Shown here in pieces: positions 17,677-26,252 of a stretch of 64,000 nucleotides of DNA (its first letter is position 1; each line of letters opens with the position of its first letter). The DNA is from Bacteroidota bacterium. GTDB taxonomy: Bacteria > Bacteroidota > Bacteroidia > Chitinophagales > Chitinophagaceae. The DNA is taken from the NCBI GenBank assembly GCA_018266555.1, contig JAFEAF010000009.1, positions 78,286-142,285 of the forward strand. The letters run 5' to 3'. The notes under the pieces were generated by a model. It made no database searches. It had not been told where the DNA came from and saw only the letters and a list, made by a program, of their open reading frames with translations. A program made the position numbers and the translations under genes.

Positions 17677-19473
17677 TTAAAAATAATTCACAAATCCAAA
17701 ATGAATTTTTGATTGACGCAAATTTAATTTCGTATCGCTTCTCTTTCCAACAGCCCAGGCCAGGTTGAAAATTCCTGCTTTTGTTTCAAAGGCCAGCCCT
17801 AGACCTGTTCCAAAATATGAATAATTAGCATTTATATTCTGACTATTATTTTTGCCCCAGCCTCCATCCATCAGGGCATAGAAATAAGAATTCAGGCCGA
17901 TCAGATAATGATATTCTGCTGTAGCAATTGCATACTGAGATAAATACTGGCTTTCCTCATCAAAGCCCCGCAATAATTTAAAACCGCCAATTTGAAATAA
18001 TTCATTCCTGAAAATATTCCCGCTTTGCAAAAATCCCATATTAATTGCTGTTTTAATCGTACTCTGTTTACCTATCGGATAATATTTTTCAGCAGTCAGT
18101 TGTACTCTAAGCTGATACGTCTTCAGTTTTACCGTATCGTACAAAGTGCCGAAATCATAAGACGGATTGGCGGGATCTTTCAAGGTAAGAATATCATTAT
18201 TCTTTTTGATCTTCTTAGTTCCAATAGTCGTGACAATAACTAAATTGTTGCCTTTTTTCGGATTCATCCTGTAGTTGGTATTATTAAATTCATAATTCAC
18301 TCCCATATTCACAGTATTGACATCCGCAGCATCCGGCAGCCGGTAGTTTTGTAGTACAAAATTTTTATCGACCCCATTAACAATCGTTTGAAATCGTTGT
18401 AAAAACAGTTTGCCGGTTTGTGTAGAAGAAAGAGTATACTGCGCCCCTAACAGAAGGTTTACATTTAAAAAACTGCTGTCTTTACGAAACATACCAAAAC
18501 TGAAATCCAACCCGAAAGGAGAATTAAAAATGAATGGATGCTGATACAAAATGTTTAATCGTTGGGATTGTACCTGCAATGCCTGGAAATTCAGGCCAAT
18601 AGTTTCCCCCAATCCTAATGCATTTTTCAGATTAAGATTTCCCTCCCCTGTTATCAAAAGTTTTTTACTGCTGGTAGCATCGCTGTTGGGCTGAAAGCCA
18701 ATGATAGCATATATCTGGCTACTCTTTTTCTGCTTCAGGTATAAATTAACAGTTGATCCGGTAGGTAACATGGAAATATCAAAGGGTTTTTCCTGTTCCA
18801 AATAACTCAGATCACGAATTTTTTTATTGATATTGGTTAATTTTTCTTTGCTGTAAGGGCTACCATTAGGAATATTCAGATAACGCTGCAAATAACTGAT
18901 GGAAACCTTTGTATTACCAAAAATCCTGAAGCTGTCAATTTTATATGGCGGCCCTTTATCCACATTCAGTAATGCAGAAATTTTTTCACCCACAATATGA
19001 ATACTGTCCAAAGAAATTTTGGCAAATGGGTGCCCGTTATTCTCCAGGTAATCCAGCATCCGTTTCTCCATTAATTGTACCTGTGAAAAATCTGCGGGCT
19101 TGTCGCTAAACAATTTTTCTCTCCAGCCTGCGGCTTCCAGTAAAGAAGGATCTACTTTTTTTGTATCCAAAGATACCCAACGGTAGGATGTGCCAAGAAA
19201 AAGTACCAGGCGGGCAAAACTGCTATCAAATTGAATACTATCCATTGACGCAGTGAAATATCCTTTGGCATGCAGTAAAGTGGGTAATTTATTTATATAT
19301 TCTGTACACTCGAATCTCGAATTAAAAGATGTAGTCAATGCAAGATCTGACACTAAAAATGATGAATCTTTATCAACTCCTTTTAAATGCAACTGGTAGG
19401 TACTCTGTCCCACCAGGTTCAGGCAATATAATTGAAATGTAAGAACCGATATTTGCAGTCTCAATTTTATCAT
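17677..19473 (-). CDS. Omp85/BamA-TamA family outer membrane protein
   Basis: A 598 aa outer-membrane protein with a short signal peptide (ending NLVGQS), at least one clear POTRA-type domain (VDKGPPYKIDSFRIFGNTKV) and a C-terminal 16-strand-type barrel of the surface antigen D15 family. That barrel includes FQIGGFKLLRGFDEESQY, containing an RGF motif as in loop 6 of BamA, and ends in an aromatic residue (FVNYF). It is shorter than BamA and is probably a TamA-like or other BamA-related protein. The ATG at 19473 is chosen over an upstream TTG. It is divergent from hemW. Confidence 0.85.
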   Translation of the reverse strand: MIKLRLQISVLTFQLYCLNLVGQSTYQLHLKGVDKDSSFLVSDLALTTSFNSRFECTEYINKLPTLLHAKGYFTASMDSIQFDSSFARLVLFLGTSYRWVSLDTKKVDPSLLEAAGWREKLFSDKPADFSQVQLMEKRMLDYLENNGHPFAKISLDSIHIVGEKISALLNVDKGPPYKIDSFRIFGNTKVSISYLQRYLNIPNGSPYSKEKLTNINKKIRDLSYLEQEKPFDISMLPTGSTVNLYLKQKKSSQIYAIIGFQPNSDATSSKKLLITGEGNLNLKNALGLGETIGLNFQALQVQSQRLNILYQHPFIFNSPFGLDFSFGMFRKDSSFLNVNLLLGAQYTLSSTQTGKLFLQRFQTIVNGVDKNFVLQNYRLPDAADVNTVNMGVNYEFNNTNYRMNPKKGNNLVIVTTIGTKKIKKNNDILTLKDPANPSYDFGTLYDTVKLKTYQLRVQLTAEKYYPIGKQSTIKTAINMGFLQSGNIFRNELFQIGGFKLLRGFDEESQYLSQYAIATAEYHYLIGLNSYFYALMDGGWGKNNSQNINANYSYFGTGLGLAFETKAGIFNLAWAVGKRSDTKLNLRQSKIHFGFVNYF

Positions 19474-19480
19474 TCGGCTT

Positions 19481-19495
19481 TCCGCCAAAGGCGGA
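19481..19495. repeat. Short GC-rich palindrome in the hemW/Omp85 divergent region
   Basis: TCCGCC, AAA, GGCGGA: a perfect 6-bp inverted repeat with a 3-nt loop. It ends 7 nt upstream of the ATG of the Omp85-family gene, so it would lie in that gene's leader on the minus strand. Confidence 0.6.
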
Positions 19496-19534
19496 GATTC
19501 AGAAATTAAAATTATTCATTAAATAGCATTCTGT

Positions 19535-20644
19535 TTGGCTGGAATTTATATCCATATACCTTTTTGCAAGCAGGCTTGTCATTATTGTAATTTTCATTTC
19601 AGCACATCGCTGAGATATAAAAACGAATTTAACGAAGCTTTATTGAAGGAAGCGGTACTGCAAAAAGATTATTTGCAAAATGAAGCGATTGAAACGATTT
19701 ATTTTGGGGGAGGAACACCTAGTTTGCTGGAATCTGAAGAGCTAAGGAAACAAATCATTCATATTCGTTCTCTTTATTCTGTATTGAGTGAAGCCGAAAT
19801 TACACTGGAAGCTAACCCTGACGATATTACTGAAAAAAAATTAATACAATGGAAACAAGCAGGTATTAACAGGCTCAGCATCGGTATACAAAGTTTTTTT
19901 GAAGAAGATCTGAAATGGATGAACCGGGCACATAATACAGAACAGGCTCTGGTTTGCTTACAATCGGCAAAATGTCATTTTAAAAATATTACCATTGATC
20001 TTATTTATGGAATGCCGATGCTGACCGATGAAAAATGGAAACAAAATATAGAAACTGCAATAGCTTTGTCCGTTCCGCATCTTTCCTGCTATGCATTGAC
20101 GGTGGAAGAAAAAACCCCTCTGTACAAAATGATCCGAAAGCATGAAAAGGAAGACATCAATCCCGGTAAACAATCAGAACAGTTCTTATTATTAATGGAA
20201 TGGATGGAGAATGCAGGTTATGATCATTATGAAATTTCCAATTTTGCAAAACCAGGTTTTCGCAGCAGGCACAATTCATCCTATTGGCAGGGAAAAAAAT
20301 ATTTGGGAATAGGGCCTTCAGCCCATTCTTTTGATGGAATATCACGTCAATGGAATATTTCCAACAACAACATTTATATAGATTCAATCAACAAAGGAAT
20401 CATGCCATTTGAAAAAGAAATACTCACACCCACTCAGAAACTTAATGAGTACATCATGACTTCATTAAGAACCTTGGAAGGACTGAATCTGGAGAAATTG
20501 GAAAATGAAATAAGCTTAAAGCTGCGTGATTCAAGCAGGACATACATTGAAAATGGATTAATGATCTTTGAAAACGAATATCTCCGTCTGACAAATAAAG
20601 GAAAATTGATGGCTGATGGGATTACAGCAAATTTGTTTTTTTAA
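19535..20644 (+). CDS. hemW: Radical SAM heme chaperone HemW
   Basis: HemW (formerly annotated as oxygen-independent coproporphyrinogen oxidase-like) delivers heme to target proteins using a [4Fe-4S] radical SAM domain. The 369 aa product shows CxxxCxxC at Cys11, Cys15, Cys18 (FCKQACHYC), GGGTPSLL, LEANPDD, NRLSIGIQSF and YEISNFAKPG. It lacks the HemN-specific extra N-terminal segment. The conserved family start MAGIYIHIPFC maps exactly onto a TTG codon at 19535 with no ATG upstream, so TTG is very likely the true start. Confidence 0.94.
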   Translation: MAGIYIHIPFCKQACHYCNFHFSTSLRYKNEFNEALLKEAVLQKDYLQNEAIETIYFGGGTPSLLESEELRKQIIHIRSLYSVLSEAEITLEANPDDITEKKLIQWKQAGINRLSIGIQSFFEEDLKWMNRAHNTEQALVCLQSAKCHFKNITIDLIYGMPMLTDEKWKQNIETAIALSVPHLSCYALTVEEKTPLYKMIRKHEKEDINPGKQSEQFLLLMEWMENAGYDHYEISNFAKPGFRSRHNSSYWQGKKYLGIGPSAHSFDGISRQWNISNNNIYIDSINKGIMPFEKEILTPTQKLNEYIMTSLRTLEGLNLEKLENEISLKLRDSSRTYIENGLMIFENEYLRLTNKGKLMADGITANLFF

Positions 20645-20646
20645 AA

Positions 20647-20856
20647 TTATTTCCCGCTACCAATCCAGTTAATAATAATATTAAGTGCACATCCCAAAGC
20701 CACAAGAGTTGTGAGGATAAAATCAAACCATCTGATGGGATGTGGTTTGGCATCGGGATGTTGTTTACTTTCCCTGTACTTATTAAAACGTATGACATTA
20801 AGAACGATTAGTACTATGGATGCAACCAGAAAAAGAATCTGGAAAAACTTAACCAT
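20647..20856 (-). CDS. Small two-helix membrane protein
   Basis: A 69 aa product starting at an ATG. It has two hydrophobic segments, about residues 4-21 and 45-65, joined by a charged loop (NKYRESKQHPDAKPHPIRW). It is convergent with hemW, with only 2 nt between the two stop codons. The clean two-helix pattern and codon texture suggest a real gene, but no family is recognised. Confidence 0.55.
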   Translation of the reverse strand: MVKFFQILFLVASIVLIVLNVIRFNKYRESKQHPDAKPHPIRWFDFILTTLVALGCALNIIINWIGSGK

Positions 20857-21055
20857 GGCTTGTACATTTATTTGCCTAAAAGTAAGTTTTTTTATGATTT
20901 CGCTGTCTTTGCCGAAACTTTTTGTACCCCTGAGAGGCGATAAGACAAAGCACCATGATTAATATGGCCACAGGACCGAAACCGTTATATGAAAGAGGCA
21001 TAAAATTTCAATATTTGATTTTTACCAACTCGTCTTTTAATCTCGCTCTCGGAAA

Positions 21056-22099
21056 TCAGACTAAAGCCTGTTCTATGCGTTTAAATCCTGCAGAAGCTTT
21101 AACGTTTTCCCAAAGGATGCGGAAAACAGTTTCAGCAATAGGGATGGCGGCTTTAACCGATTGGTTAATATTATATATACATTTTGAAGCAAAATAACCT
21201 TCGGCAACCATATTCAGTTCCAACTGTGCAGCCTTTACCGAATATCCTTTTCCAATCATAGTGCCGAAAGTGCGGTTACGGCTGAATAATGAATAACAGG
21301 TAACCAGCAAATCGCCAAGATAAACTGAGGCCGCATAATTCGGGGTTTTCCGGTGATTGAATGGATCTTCGCCCTCATGTTCACCAACCACTATATGCCG
21401 GACTCCAAACTTTTTCAGGAAGCCAGCCATTTCATCTGCAGCATTAGCAATATAAACACTTAAAAAATTATCACCATAATCCAGTCCATGTGCAATGCCG
21501 GCGCCTAATGCATAAATATTTTTCAGCACCGCCGCATATTGCACACCTAATATATCCTGATTGACTATGGTGTTAATATAATTTGTATTGAAATAAGATG
21601 CAATCTCTGAAGCCATAATAAGATCGACACCGGAAAATGTAAGATAAGATAACTTTTCTTCCGCCACCTCTTCTGCATGGCATGGTCCAAGTACAGCAAA
21701 ATAGTTTTCGATTGGAAAATCAAACTGCTGTTGCAAATAATAATTCAACAATACGTTCCTGTCGGGCAGCAATCCTTTGATTGCAGAAACTACCTTCTTA
21801 TTTTTCCACTCAGCAGCCGATATGGAGCCAATGCTTTTTTCGGCATAAGCGGACGGAACTGCAATGAGTATAATATCAGAATTTTTTATAATCACACTGA
21901 TATCATTGGAAAGAGACAAAAATTCAGTATTAAAATCAACTGAACTCAGGTAGTGCGGATTATTACCCTGCTGCTGAAGGTTTTGAATTATTTCAGGATT
22001 ACGGATCCACCAATTAATTGGATATTTTTTACCAGTGAGAATCTTTGCCAGTGCAGTAGCCCAACTACCCCCACCTATTATACCAAATCGATGATCCAT
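21056..22099 (-). CDS. gpsA: Glycerol-3-phosphate dehydrogenase [NAD(P)+]
   Basis: Reduces dihydroxyacetone phosphate to sn-glycerol-3-phosphate for phospholipid synthesis in the cytoplasm. The 347 aa protein has an N-terminal Rossmann motif (FGIIGGGSWATALAK), SAIKGLLP, LGPCHAEEVAEEKLS and the catalytic-lysine region AVLKNIYALGAGIAHGLDYGDN. EGYFASKCIYNI near the C-terminus belongs to the substrate domain. Length is normal. The 199 nt on its 3' side up to the small membrane protein gene contain nothing I can assign. Confidence 0.96.
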   Translation of the reverse strand: MDHRFGIIGGGSWATALAKILTGKKYPINWWIRNPEIIQNLQQQGNNPHYLSSVDFNTEFLSLSNDISVIIKNSDIILIAVPSAYAEKSIGSISAAEWKNKKVVSAIKGLLPDRNVLLNYYLQQQFDFPIENYFAVLGPCHAEEVAEEKLSYLTFSGVDLIMASEIASYFNTNYINTIVNQDILGVQYAAVLKNIYALGAGIAHGLDYGDNFLSVYIANAADEMAGFLKKFGVRHIVVGEHEGEDPFNHRKTPNYAASVYLGDLLVTCYSLFSRNRTFGTMIGKGYSVKAAQLELNMVAEGYFASKCIYNINQSVKAAIPIAETVFRILWENVKASAGFKRIEQALV

Positions 22100-22163
22100 G
22101 ATGTAAGCGTCTCAAAATGATTTAATAAATAAAGATAAGAAAGTCACTGAATCAATTACTGAA

Positions 22164-22195
22164 ATAAAAAAAGAGCTCTGGTAATAGAACTCTTA
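22164..22195 (-). terminator. Terminator after the MacA-like adaptor gene
   Basis: The minus strand reads AAGAG, T, TCT, a short loop, AGA, G, CTCTT, then a T7 tract. It lies about 20 nt past the adaptor stop and separates it from gpsA. Confidence 0.7.
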
Positions 22196-22213
22196 AAAAA
22201 ATAATGAATGATT

Positions 22214-23572
22214 TTAATTCTGGAATAATTTATCCTTTGGTACCACTTTTACTTTGGTACCATCTTTCAATGTTTTGCTGATAGCGGAATAGGGGCCTGT
22301 GACGACTTCATCACCTTCTTGTAATCCACTTGTAACTTCTATATAATTTATATCCTGGATACCGGTGGTTACAACAGCCCTTTTTACTTTACCATCTTTT
22401 TGCAATACAAAAACAACTTCTTCCAATTCATCAGTATTGGCGGCGTCGTTGTCATTTTGCATATCTGAATTATCTTCTTTCATTTTTTTCTCTTCTTTCT
22501 TTTTTTCTTCCATGTTTTTATCAGTTCCCTTTACCCGTGCATTTACGGCTGTAATAGGAACCGATAAAACGTTGTCGTGCTCCCTTGTTTTGATATCGGC
22601 ACTTGCATTCATCCCCGGCCTAAAGGGAAAAGTTTTTGTGATGAGATCTTTATACGAATCCCTGATCAGCCGTATCCGGACTTCATAGTTCGTGACATCG
22701 TTTGATGTGGTTGTTGCGGATGTTGTATTGGTGCTGCTGGAAATCTTAGTAACAATCCCTTTGAATTTTCTGTTATTGTAAGCGTCCACTTCTACATCGG
22801 CTGAATCCCCGATATTTACTTTTACAATATCATTTTCTCCCACGTCTACCCGAACTTCGATCACACTCATATCTGATACCGTCATCATCTCAGTTCCCAG
22901 GGTAAAACTATTGCCCGCCACTCTTTCACCATTCTTCACTTTCAAAGATGTGATAACGCCATCCATCGGAGCAATAAGTGTGGTGCGGCTTAAATTTTTA
23001 GCCGCAGATGTCAGGTCGGTTTGAGCAGATTGTACCCCGGCTTTAAGGCTAAGTATATTTTGCTTGGCAGCATTATAATTTGCCACTGCGGTTCTATAGG
23101 TTGTTTCATATTGGTCCAGTTCTGCTTTCGAAATTACTTTTTGATCAAACAATGTTTTATTCCTGTCATAATTTTGTTTAGCAAGATCCAGGCTTGCTTT
23201 TAAAGCATTAAGCGATTCTTCACTATTTGCCACAGTAGCCTCCGATTGACTTACTCTCGATGCCGCCACATCTTTTTGCAGAGCATAAATATCTGCATAG
23301 ATACGGGCCAGTATTTGACCTTTTTTTACAGTATCACCTTCCTGCACATCCAGTTCGGTGATCTGTCCGGAAATATCCGGGCTGATTTTTACTTCCGTTT
23401 CCGGATAAATTTTTCCGCTGGCATTTACCGTTTCAATAATCGTTCGCTTCTCTGCTTTTTCTGTTGCTACTTTTACTCCATCATCATTTCCCCCCATAAT
23501 TAATTTACCGGCAATAATCAACACAATTACAATTCCCAAAACGATCAATATCCATTTAACAGTTTTATTCAT
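22214..23572 (-). CDS. Periplasmic adaptor subunit of a tripartite efflux system (MacA/HlyD type)
   Basis: A 452 aa membrane fusion protein. One N-terminal TM helix (residues ~6-26) is followed by a lipoyl half (TVNASGKIYPETEVKISPDI, SGQITELDVQEGDTVKKGQI), a coiled-coil hairpin (about 95-185), the second lipoyl half (TLIAPMDGVITSLKVKNGER), beta-barrel and membrane-proximal domains. A highly charged Lys/Glu/Asp insert (about 370-400) lies in the membrane-proximal part. It lies 14 nt downstream of the tolC-like gene. The usual third gene, a MacB-like ABC pump or RND pump, is absent; a terminator follows instead. Confidence 0.9.
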   Translation of the reverse strand: MNKTVKWILIVLGIVIVLIIAGKLIMGGNDDGVKVATEKAEKRTIIETVNASGKIYPETEVKISPDISGQITELDVQEGDTVKKGQILARIYADIYALQKDVAASRVSQSEATVANSEESLNALKASLDLAKQNYDRNKTLFDQKVISKAELDQYETTYRTAVANYNAAKQNILSLKAGVQSAQTDLTSAAKNLSRTTLIAPMDGVITSLKVKNGERVAGNSFTLGTEMMTVSDMSVIEVRVDVGENDIVKVNIGDSADVEVDAYNNRKFKGIVTKISSSTNTTSATTTSNDVTNYEVRIRLIRDSYKDLITKTFPFRPGMNASADIKTREHDNVLSVPITAVNARVKGTDKNMEEKKKEEKKMKEDNSDMQNDNDAANTDELEEVVFVLQKDGKVKRAVVTTGIQDINYIEVTSGLQEGDEVVTGPYSAISKTLKDGTKVKVVPKDKLFQN

Positions 23573-23586
23573 GTTTGAAATAAATT

Positions 23587-25014
23587 TTAAAGTTTAATGC
23601 CCTGTCCCTTGTAAAACTCAAGCAGTTTTATTTTAAATACATAATCATAATGCGAGTATAACATTTGCGATTTAGCAGTTAACAAACTATTCTGGCTGAT
23701 CAGCAGATCATACGTGGATAGTAAATTCAGATCATACCGTTTTTTGGCAAAATCATATACTTTCTGAGCTGTTTCTACGGCTTTTTTATTTGCATTATAT
23801 TTTTCAAAAGCAGCCAGTGCGTCATTATATGCTTTATAAATATCCTGTTTTAATGTCTTGCTGTTTTGTTCTTTTTGAAGTTCGGTTTGCTTCAAGCTGA
23901 GCTTAGCTCTTTGCCAGCCTGTCCGTAAATTACCTCCGTTCAATATCGGTACATTGACACTCAGGCCAATTGATTGCCTGAAGTTCTGATTCAACTGATT
24001 AAAATAATTAATTTTTCCATAACCGTACACATTAAACGGGTTTAAAGGATACACCTGGTATGGTGTTCCACTTACAGTTACAGTACCTATCGGAGCATTG
24101 ATTTGTGTTTTTGATGTTATCTCACTGGCTTTATCATTATACGTTGTACCCAGGCTTCCAAACAATGAAAAAGTAGGATACATATTTCCACGGGCTACCT
24201 GCACAGATTTTATCGCTGCTTTCAGATTTAATTCATCTACTTTTTGCTGAGGCAGGTTTGCTATAGCTAGATTATACACAGATTCCGGTTGTAGTTCTGC
24301 TAAACTTAATACAGGAACCTGATCCACGGGCACAGCCGCAATATCAAAGTCGGCTGCAGCATCCAAATTCAATAATGCCTTTAATTGAAGTAATAATTCC
24401 TGGGCAGTTGTTTCAGCTGCGATCAGGCTGGAACTATCTGTTGCTAATTGAGATTCTACCTGGGCTGCATTCAGTTCAGGAAGTACTCCCGCATCTACCT
24501 GCTTGCGGGTATTCTCCAATTGCGATAGTGTTTGTGCAACCTGGATAGAAGCGAGAGTAGCTTGTTCTTTGGCAAGCAATACTTGCAAATAACCAACAGC
24601 AACGTTTAATGAAATATCATCTCTTGCTTTTTGTGCACCAGCCTGTGTTGCCTGCAGGTTAAAGTCTTTAACGGCAATCGTATTTTTTTGAGTGAACCAA
24701 TTAAATAGAGTCACACTGGCCTGTAATGAATAACCATTTGAAAGATACCCGGTAGTGATTAAACTGAAACTTGTTGGATCCTGGTTTCGTCCGGAGCTAT
24801 ATCCAAGGTTGCCTCCAAAATTCAAAAATGGATATTTTGCCAATTTACTTTGCTGAAAATCCAGTTCTGCAAACCGAATTTGCAAATCTGCCTGCTTCAC
24901 AGAAATATTATTTTGCAAAGCATACGTTACACATTTACGCAAATCCCATTTTTCCTGGGAAAACGATCGGGAAAAAATCAACAGGCATACAGCCAGTTTT
25001 AAAAAACGCATCAT
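23587..25014 (-). CDS. TolC-family outer membrane efflux protein
   Basis: A 475 aa outer-membrane factor that forms the exit duct of a tripartite transporter. The signal peptide (MMRFLKLAVCLLIFSRSFSQ) is followed by two TolC-type repeats with long helices, for example LRKCVTYALQNNISVKQADL in the first and LSVNVPILNGGNLRTGWQRA in the second. The C-terminal half ends LLEFYKGQGIKL. The ATG at 25014 is preferred over a TTG three codons upstream. It forms a two-gene unit with the adaptor. Confidence 0.92.
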   Translation of the reverse strand: MMRFLKLAVCLLIFSRSFSQEKWDLRKCVTYALQNNISVKQADLQIRFAELDFQQSKLAKYPFLNFGGNLGYSSGRNQDPTSFSLITTGYLSNGYSLQASVTLFNWFTQKNTIAVKDFNLQATQAGAQKARDDISLNVAVGYLQVLLAKEQATLASIQVAQTLSQLENTRKQVDAGVLPELNAAQVESQLATDSSSLIAAETTAQELLLQLKALLNLDAAADFDIAAVPVDQVPVLSLAELQPESVYNLAIANLPQQKVDELNLKAAIKSVQVARGNMYPTFSLFGSLGTTYNDKASEITSKTQINAPIGTVTVSGTPYQVYPLNPFNVYGYGKINYFNQLNQNFRQSIGLSVNVPILNGGNLRTGWQRAKLSLKQTELQKEQNSKTLKQDIYKAYNDALAAFEKYNANKKAVETAQKVYDFAKKRYDLNLLSTYDLLISQNSLLTAKSQMLYSHYDYVFKIKLLEFYKGQGIKL

Positions 25015-25088
25015 AGGGCGCAAAATTAAGTTAATTGAGGAGAGAGTTTCACTGATTTGTGATAACCGGTTTAAATTTTAAACTTTTT

Positions 25089-26252
25089 TTATTCTACAAG
25101 GGATAAGGCCTGTTCAAGATCAGAAATTAGATATGGCGCATCTTCCATACCCATATACATCCTGATGTACCGGTGTTCTTTATTACCTGGATCAAAATCA
25201 ATAGGAGCAATGCCACAGCATTTTGGAATAACGAGGCTTTCATGACCGCCCCAGCTAACCGCCATCAGGATATGCTTTAATGATTCACAGAATTTCACAA
25301 TAGCCTCCCTTTTCCTTGTTTTTATAACAATGGTAAATAAACCACAGGCGCCACGCATTTGTTTTTTTGCGAGTTCATATTGAGGAAATGATTCATCAAA
25401 AGGGAAAAGGACTTCTTCAATTTTAGGGTGCATTTTCAAAAACGCCACTACTTCTTTTGTAGTATTGCTGATACGATCCAATCTGGCGGAGAGTGTCCTC
25501 AGTCCCCGAATCAATAACCACGCATTGAAAGGTTGAATTCCGCTTCCGATATTCAGATACTCACTATCGAATATTCTTTTGATCATTGCTTTGGATCCAC
25601 TTAAAACCCCACCCAACACATCGCTATGCCCGCCAATATATTTGGTAGCGGTTTGCATACTGAGATCAATTCCCAATTCAATAGGCCTTTGATACAACGG
25701 TGTACAATAGCTGTTATCAATCATTGTCACAATATTTTTCTTCTTTGCTATGGCGGCTACTGCTCTTATATCCTGCAAAGCAAAATCCCAACTGTTGGGT
25801 GATTCCAGGTAAAATAATGTTGTGTTATGGCGTGTAGCTTGTTCCCAATTTTCAATTTTAGTACCGTCAATATACGTGGTGGTCACACCAAAGCGGGGAA
25901 GAATTACATCGAATGTTCGTTGCGCCCATGTGTAAGGTGCTTTAACTGAAACAATATGATCGCCGGATTTTACATTGGTTAAAATTCCTGCAAAAATTGC
26001 TGCGGCACCGCTGCTCCATACCAGGCAATCTTCGGCACCGTCCAGTGCAGCCAGTTTTTTCCGGAGCATTTCAACCGTAGGATTCAAACCCCGGCTATAC
26101 AAGTAACCCTGCATTTCATCTCGCAAAGCCCTGCTCAGGTCATCAACTCTTTTAAAGACAAAATTGCTGCTCTGCATGATCGGCGGTGCTACGGCGTTAA
26201 AATAATTTTCCCGATCTTCTCCCAGTTCATTTAAAATGTATGAAATTTCCAT
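25089..26252 (-). CDS. Cys/Met metabolism PLP-dependent (trans-sulfuration) enzyme
   Basis: A 387 aa fold-type I PLP enzyme of the cystathionine gamma-synthase / beta-lyase / methionine gamma-lyase group. PLP-binding lysine lies in QTATKYIGGHSDVLGG. AAPP-type and YSRGLNPTVEMLRKKLAALD N-terminal signatures, the substrate-loop YLESPNSWDFA and the Asp of TMIDNSYCTPLYQ are present. The exact reaction cannot be told from sequence alone. The ATG abuts the stop codon of the APC permease with no gap, which argues for joint expression and perhaps catabolism of an imported sulfur amino acid. Confidence 0.88.
   Translation of the reverse strand: MEISYILNELGEDRENYFNAVAPPIMQSSNFVFKRVDDLSRALRDEMQGYLYSRGLNPTVEMLRKKLAALDGAEDCLVWSSGAAAIFAGILTNVKSGDHIVSVKAPYTWAQRTFDVILPRFGVTTTYIDGTKIENWEQATRHNTTLFYLESPNSWDFALQDIRAVAAIAKKKNIVTMIDNSYCTPLYQRPIELGIDLSMQTATKYIGGHSDVLGGVLSGSKAMIKRIFDSEYLNIGSGIQPFNAWLLIRGLRTLSARLDRISNTTKEVVAFLKMHPKIEEVLFPFDESFPQYELAKKQMRGACGLFTIVIKTRKREAIVKFCESLKHILMAVSWGGHESLVIPKCCGIAPIDFDPGNKEHRYIRMYMGMEDAPYLISDLEQALSLVE

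Noticed and set aside
25021..25028. CAAAATTA, a minus-strand TAATTTTG box, 7 nt upstream of the tolC ATG
   Set aside because: No TTG at -33 spacing, and it would make the mRNA leaderless. Such boxes occur by chance in AT-rich DNA.
25069..25083. GTTTAAATTTTAAAC palindrome followed by T7
   Set aside because: The stem is purely A/T except for the end pairs and lies on the wrong side for a + strand gene; it is too weak to call a terminator.
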